Shown here piece by piece: positions 59,020 through 64,000 of a stretch of 64,000 nucleotides of DNA. The translations under genes and the position numbers were made by a program. The notes beneath the pieces are model-generated. The model did no database searches. It worked only from the letters and a program-made list of their open reading frames with translations, and was not told where the DNA came from. Source of the DNA: Peromyscus leucopus. Its lineage: Eukaryota > Chordata > Mammalia > Rodentia > Cricetidae. The stretch lies in contig NC_051069.1 of the NCBI RefSeq assembly GCF_004664715.2, positions 75,910,647-75,974,646 of the forward strand. The letters are read 5' to 3'. Every line of letters begins with the position of its first letter. The stretch's first letter is position 1.

Positions 59020-59345
59020 TCACAGATTTTATTAACTCAGTCTCAGCCACCCTCCAGCCCCCTCCCTCTTTACATTCCTCCTTCCTGAGTGTTCCTCCAT
59101 CTCTAATTCTGGCGTGTTTTACTAGTTAAGAATTTTTTTTTCTGAAAACCATGGAGCGTAGACACTGGCTGATGCATGGGTAGCAAACAGGTCTTGCACA
59201 TGTACAAGTCCAGAAGCTGGCAGCACAGGACACTTGGCAACTTGATTGCGTCTTCCAGGATGTGAGCCATTTCCTTCTCCCACGTGATGCCATCTTTAGT
59301 GCGCCAGCTTTCAGCTAAATGATTACTGCCGCACAGCTGCTCCAC
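59020..59345 (-). other. Unidentified minus-strand frame, possible old retrocopy
   Basis: A minus-strand frame of 80 residues (59103-59345) has mixed, protein-like composition (for example ESWRTKDGITWEKEMAHILE) and lies upstream of an aataaa on the same strand (59028-59033). I do not recognise the family, no poly-A tract follows the signal, and no upstream frame continues it. It may be a decayed processed pseudogene or chance. Confidence 0.25.
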
Positions 59346-59590
59346 CTCTTACATCAATAGTGAGAACGGCAAAAGTCACCTGTCGCTGCCTAAGAAGCCT
59401 TTCGTACTTCACGGACCTTGACTGGGTTACACTGCCTTCTCTACGCCAGCACTGGAAGATGCCATGATGGGATTTGTTTCACCACTTATTGATTATAAAA
59501 TTCAAGGACTAATATAACAGCCTGAGACAGTAACCATGGCTGAGATGCTCCTGCCACACCACCTTCTGGCTTCAAAAACTCTCCTTGGGG

Positions 59591-59627
<37 letters not shown>
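59591..59627. repeat. (CT)n microsatellite
   Basis: About 18 ct units. The Arg-Glu frame at 59502-59711 is an artefact. Confidence 0.97.
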
Positions 59628-59629
<2 letters not shown>

Positions 59630-59630
<1 letters not shown>

Positions 59631-60830
59631 CCTAGATCCTCCAAGGACTTGTTGACCCATCCCAGCCAGCTGAATGTGAATTTTGCCTCTTGAACCGAAT
59701 GCCCTATTCAACTGGGTAACGGGACCATGACAATAACAGAATTCCCGTAATAATGCCAGGGGACTGTTATGGGTGTGGCTAGAAAAAACAAGGTATATCC
59801 CACACTTTTCTGTTTCTTCTATAGCTCTCTAAAATGTAGCAAAGGTGTGTTAATGATTCTTGATATACTTAGAATATGCCAAGCATGTTTATATACATAC
59901 ATACATGTGTACATGCATATAAAACTTCACTTAAACTAAACAAAATTCTGTGCAGTGGTTTTTACTCTTGTTTTAAAGTTAAGAAAAGAGAGACTTGAGT
60001 AAGTATAATTGCTGCTAAGTGGTAGGAAGCACAGACTTGACTATTGATTTATCTGCCAAGTTGTGGAATACATTGTGAGGAATCAGATGGGACACTGTTT
60101 TCTCATAAAATCAGTGATACAGAATCCTTTCTTGTTAACGCACATGGCCTGCCCCAATGCCCGAGCCTCTTAGAATCAAATCTCTAAGACGAGATGTTAA
60201 GGAAGGAAAGGAAGCAACCAGACAATAGTCTGCAATCGGCAGTGGGGAGCGCACCATTATACAGCATCTCTACCACAGAGATAAGATAAATGGAAATAAC
60301 CTCAGTCACAGCAAAATGTAAAACCATCAGGATGTGGTGAGTCTTGAGTGCCACTTTTGCTATTACTCTAATGTATTTACTAAGAGATGTATAAAAATTG
60401 CATCTTTATGTACTTAACAGCTGGCTCAAGAGATGTCTAAAAACGTAACAGCTGGTTCTCAAGGCAGTTTGTATGGACAAGAGTGCCCAACTAAACCATT
60501 TTGAGTCAGTTTATTTAGCATGAAATAGAAATGAAAATTCTTGCTTTGTGTGTGATTATGAGAATTAAATAAAGCAGTCTATTTGGTGAAAGGACTTTAT
60601 AACTGACAAAATGCTGTGAAAATGTAACCTTAGGAAGAAAGGAGACATGTAGGGAAAGAAAACAAGAGTGTATCCTGAAGAAATATGAATGATTTCAAAG
60701 AGAATAAAGGAAAAAAAAAACATTTCAAAGTACATTTTAACAGTGAAGATATCTTGGTAAAGTATAAGCAATAATGGAAATGGGTTGAAGACCACAGTGA
60801 ACTAAAAAACACCCCCAAATTCTTCATGCC
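59630..60830. other. Unique DNA, no gene seen
   Basis: AT-rich, no family recognised. A tatatacatacatacatgtg run near 59890 is low complexity. Confidence 0.45.
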
Positions 60831-60834
60831 TCCT

Positions 60835-61150
60835 CCTCAGTGGTTAACTGTAGCCTGACCTTGTGACTTGCTTTCATCAACTGAAAGTTGGAGGAGCTAC
60901 CTGTGTATAAGCTCAGAGACTGGGCATGCTCCACTTGCTGCTGAGCTCTGACCCCCTCTGGAAAGGAGCCTGGGCTAGCCGGATTGAGGATGACTCAGCA
61001 GACATCTAGAGATGCTTGAGGGAACTCCAGCAGAGATGAGTCAAGCCTGCTCAAATCAGCATAGTGCCCCAGATGAGCTCAATCTGCATAACAGATCTTC
61101 AGGGCTGATGGCTGTTGATAGTCAGTAGCAGTTGAGGTATGGCACAGAGT
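60835..61150 (+). repeat. Ancient mammalian interspersed repeat, unassigned
   Basis: gcctgaccttgtgacttgct, ttcatcaactgaaagttgga and gagcctgggctagccggatt follow the order of a very old mammal-wide repeat that I recall by pattern but cannot name. Rich in agat/agctg text typical of that family. Confidence 0.45.
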
Positions 61151-61154
61151 GAAA

Positions 61155-61985
61155 CCCCCCATAGCTCTATAATATGTTCATGGGTTTGTGTTAGTTTCTT
61201 CCTCATTTTTAATCTCAATGAATCTTTCTAAAGGCCCTGTGTTGCTCCTAATTACATTTCCATTTTTGAGAAACCCAAGGACTTTGGTTAGAGGAATGCA
61301 GTAAACATTAAACTGAAGAACACATGAAAAGACAAATAGGACTTGTATAAAACTTCACAGAAGGTGTGCTGGAGGACTGGCGTCTCAAAGGGAGACTTGA
61401 GAGACGAGACATAAGGGTGTCTACTGTTGAGTAATTAGTCAATGTTCTTGTTTGTACTTCTAAAGCTCAGATGATTTGAACATTGTGGGAAATATCACTT
61501 TTGTAATTTCTACACTTAAGTTTCAAAACAAGGACAATAGGGAGATCTCTTTTCTTCACCAAGTTCTGAGCTTGTCTTGAATAGTCATGATTAGCACATC
61601 TATAACCATCTATAACTGCCCTCAGTGCTTTTTAAAGTTGAATGTCCTTTCTGCATCTCACAATAATCTGGATTCAAAGCTCTTCACTAGTTCTGTTACT
61701 ATTGATATTTACTGCATTTAGCTATGATATACCATATCTTCTTCATTTGAACTAATAAATCAATAGGGAACACTTAAATATCTCCAAATTACATACATAG
61801 AAATGTGCTAGTGATGAACTGTCATGTATGACGCTAATATTAAAATTTATAATGGAAAAATTCCGCAATGTCATTACTCATACAATGTATTTTTTAATTA
61901 AGAGGCTGAATATAAGAATCAAGAATCCCCATCATTTTCCAAACTACCCATTATTCTCTCTTTAAAATATTCCCCTCTCACTCCA
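61155..61985. other. AT-rich DNA, no gene seen
   Basis: No feature recognised. Confidence 0.45.
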
Positions 61986-61987
61986 GC

Positions 61988-62144
61988 GTTGTACAGGTGC
62001 ATGTGTGTCCTGACATGCGTGGAGGTCAGAGGACAGCTCTCTGGAGTCTGTTCTCTCCCGCCACCTGGTGGATCTGAGGATGGAACTCAGACCTTCAGGA
62101 AGGCATGCTTACACCTCTACCCTCTGAGCCACCTCACTGGCCCT
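61988..62144 (-). mobile_element. B3/B2-type SINE fragment, minus strand
   Basis: gcgtggaggtcagaggacag, gaggatggaactcagacctt, ctctgagccacctcactggc: reverse-complement SINE head at the right end. Confidence 0.75.
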
Positions 62145-62688
62145 CTTTCTAGCTTTGGAAATGTTAGGTTTTTCTGTGTGAGTTATAAATGGGAAAATCT
62201 GATCATAACATCTGCATACAGAGGCTCTTCACTGCTTTGCTTGAAATGATCATCAAATATTTTATTTCCTTGGAAAAGAAAATTATTTTGAGATCAGCTC
62301 TTAACAGTTAGAGAGAAACCAACAGAATGACCTAAAATGGAATGCAGAAGCACAAAGCTTATTCTAAAGATGCAGTGTTGGCACAGCACATCCAGACAAT
62401 GGTCACGTTTGTCTTTGGTACCCCATCTCCTGAGTGGCTCGTTCTCTTCCATCACTCAGGCTTTCCCAGAATCCTCATGTTCCTTTCCCACTGTTGATGA
62501 TGGACACATCTTTGCTGTACTACCCATGCTAGCAAATATACACACGTGACAGCAATTAAAGAAAAAGAGGCCATGAATTTGAAAGATACGTGGAAGGAGT
62601 AGATGAGAGGGGCTGGGAGGAAGAAATAGAAGGGGGGAAATGATCTAATTAATAATCTTAGGCTTTTTTAAAATTATTTTTAAAAAAC
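62145..62688. other. No gene seen
   Basis: Unassigned sequence; the 70-residue frame at 62337-62549 has no domain. Confidence 0.45.
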
Positions 62689-62689
62689 T

Positions 62690-63078
62690 TTATGTATTTA
62701 TTTTGTGTGTGTAGTGTGTGTGTGTGTGTGTGTGTTGTATGTGTATGCACATGTTCCTACGCACACATGTGTGGGGTGGGTGTGAAAACATGTACATGCC
62801 ATGAGAAGTCTAGAGGCCAGTGTTGGGCATCATCCTCTATGGCTCTCTACCTTATTTTTTGAGTTAAGTTTCCTCACTGAGCCTCAAGCTTACCACGCTG
62901 GCTATACTGGCTGGTCCGCAATCCCCAAGGATCTGCCTGTCTAGGCCACCTGTCCCCAAGTGTGGGATTACAGGTGTGTACCACCACACCTGGCTTCTAT
63001 GCGGGTGTTAGGGTTCTAAACTCATGTCCACATGTTTGTGTGTCAAACACTACCCACTAAGCCCTCTCCTCAGCCCCG
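62690..63078 (-). mobile_element. B3 SINE, minus strand
   Basis: Right end is the reverse-complement head (ggggctgaggagagggctta); the middle has the B1-like ttacaggtgtgtaccaccac; left end runs through a GT repeat (62704-62740) that is the CA-rich tail. Confidence 0.82.
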
Positions 63079-63099
63079 ATTTCTATTTTTCTTAATTAT

Positions 63100-63302
63100 T
63101 TATTTAACTTTATTGTAGGAGTGTTTTGCCTGCGTGTATGTGTGTGTACCACGAGCATGCTGGTACCCTCATAGGTCAGATGAGAGCATCAGAGTCCTCA
63201 GAACTGGAGTTACAGATGATGTGAGCTGCCAGGTATGTAGTGGGAATCAAACCTGCATCTGCTGGAAAAGCGGTCAGTGCTCTCAACCACTGATGCATCT
63301 TT
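63100..63302 (-). mobile_element. B2 SINE, minus strand, diverged
   Basis: tgttttgcctgcgtgtatgt, cagaactggagttacagatg, gtgctctcaaccactgatgc: reverse-complement B2 placed just after the B3 head. Confidence 0.8.
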
Positions 63303-63304
63303 AG

Positions 63305-63424
63305 AGCAGGAACAGAGGTCTGGGATAAAGTCAGGTTTATTCAATACAGTGCACTTATAATACAGAAACAAATCAGCTACGCCAGGGCTGATTCAGCGGC
63401 CGCCTCCTCGTTTCCAAGGGAGAT

Positions 63425-63478
<54 letters not shown>

Positions 63479-64000
63479 ATGTGCGTGTACAGAAAGGAGG
63501 AATTCTCTGATACTGCACGCAACTCTGGTTTATGCAAGCAAGCTTAAATCGCCAAGGCTTTAACTACCCTGATTATCCTGCGTTCTTCCTTTTCTAATTT
63601 AAAATAAAAGTGATCTTAAACTCCAAAATGTTTGCAAGAATAGTGACAAAGTTTTGGCCTTTCTAATGGTGTTTCCTTGAACGGATTTTAATATTAATGT
63701 TAAATGTTGTCAGGTATGCTGTTTTTGTTCCTTGGTTTCTTGGTTTGTTTTCACTGTCTTTGGGCCTCATCTGGGTACTTTCTCTATGCCTTTTCCTGGC
63801 CTGGCTCTTCCACACTTCCAAGCTCCTGAGTCAATCCCTTCTGCTTCCTGACTCCTCTGCTGGGACTCCATCCTAAACCCCTAAGCTTTCCTTCTGGTCT
63901 CAGAGTTGCAAGTTGCTTCTGGTTGCATTTGCATTCTCAGCATGGGGTTCCTGGCACGGGTTCTTCTGTAGCCTTAATTCTTGACAAAGAGCTCCTGCCA
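63305..64000. other. Window end: GT microsatellite and unassigned sequence
   Basis: 63305-63420 contains ggtttattcaata, possibly a minus-strand LTR end, and a NotI-type gcggccgc at about 63398. (GT)n spans 63427-63477. The remaining 500 bases show no repeat or exon I can support. Confidence 0.5.

Overview
The window looks like non-coding nuclear DNA of a muroid rodent. It is packed with rodent SINEs (B1, B2, B3, B4/ID), long CA/GT and CT microsatellites, a rodent L1 and many solo LTRs. The B1 copies have the left-arm wording I associate with hamsters, voles and deer mice rather than house mouse (for example gcgcctttcctggaactcac), and several LTR families look cricetid. A cricetid source is therefore my best inference, not something proven here. 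I find no convincing protein-coding exon, rRNA, tRNA gene, CRISPR array or bacterial-type operon. The open frames present are short and are explained by microsatellites, L1, L2 or LTR sequence.

Layout. 0-6 kb: two promoter-bearing LTRs (about 630-1047 and about 2990-3666), an MT-type MaLR LTR nested in an older rodent repeat, and another LTR at 3939-4448. 6-16 kb: B3 and B2 copies, a solo LTR with a perfect 6-bp target duplication (8000-8552), then mostly unique DNA with ancient L2 remnants (13.4-15.3 kb). 16-20.5 kb: a B2, a 5'-truncated antisense L1 carrying a roughly 60-base T run, a second copy of the 8-kb LTR in opposite orientation, and L1 tails. 21-30 kb: a hAT-type MITE with a perfect 8-bp duplication, simple repeats, two B1s and a long quiet AT-rich stretch. 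30-38 kb: two solo LTRs of one family in opposite orientation, B3, B2, a B1 with an internal ACC expansion, and an L1 3' UTR. 39-41.2 kb: an ancient antisense L1 with a MaLR fragment, then a solo LTR inserted head-to-head in a relative. 41.2-46.1 kb: compound microsatellites, ID copies and an ancient sense L1 broken up by B2-class SINEs. 46-52 kb: B2, a B1 with a GCC expansion, MIR and L2 remnants, and two B1s. 52.7-54 kb: two more solo LTRs around a B3. 55.6-64 kb: CT, GGAA and T-rich tracts, a very young-looking B1, an MLT1-type LTR, an unassigned ancient repeat and further B2/B3 copies.

No gene system operates here. What the sequence records is transposition history: target-site duplications can be read directly for at least ten elements and nesting gives relative ages. 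The most noteworthy items are the nested head-to-head LTRs at 40.3-41.1 kb, the LTR family that contains two B1-like modules, and two B1 copies in which the same internal trinucleotide grew independently into long ACC and GCC arrays. I saw no exciting new biological system and do not claim one.
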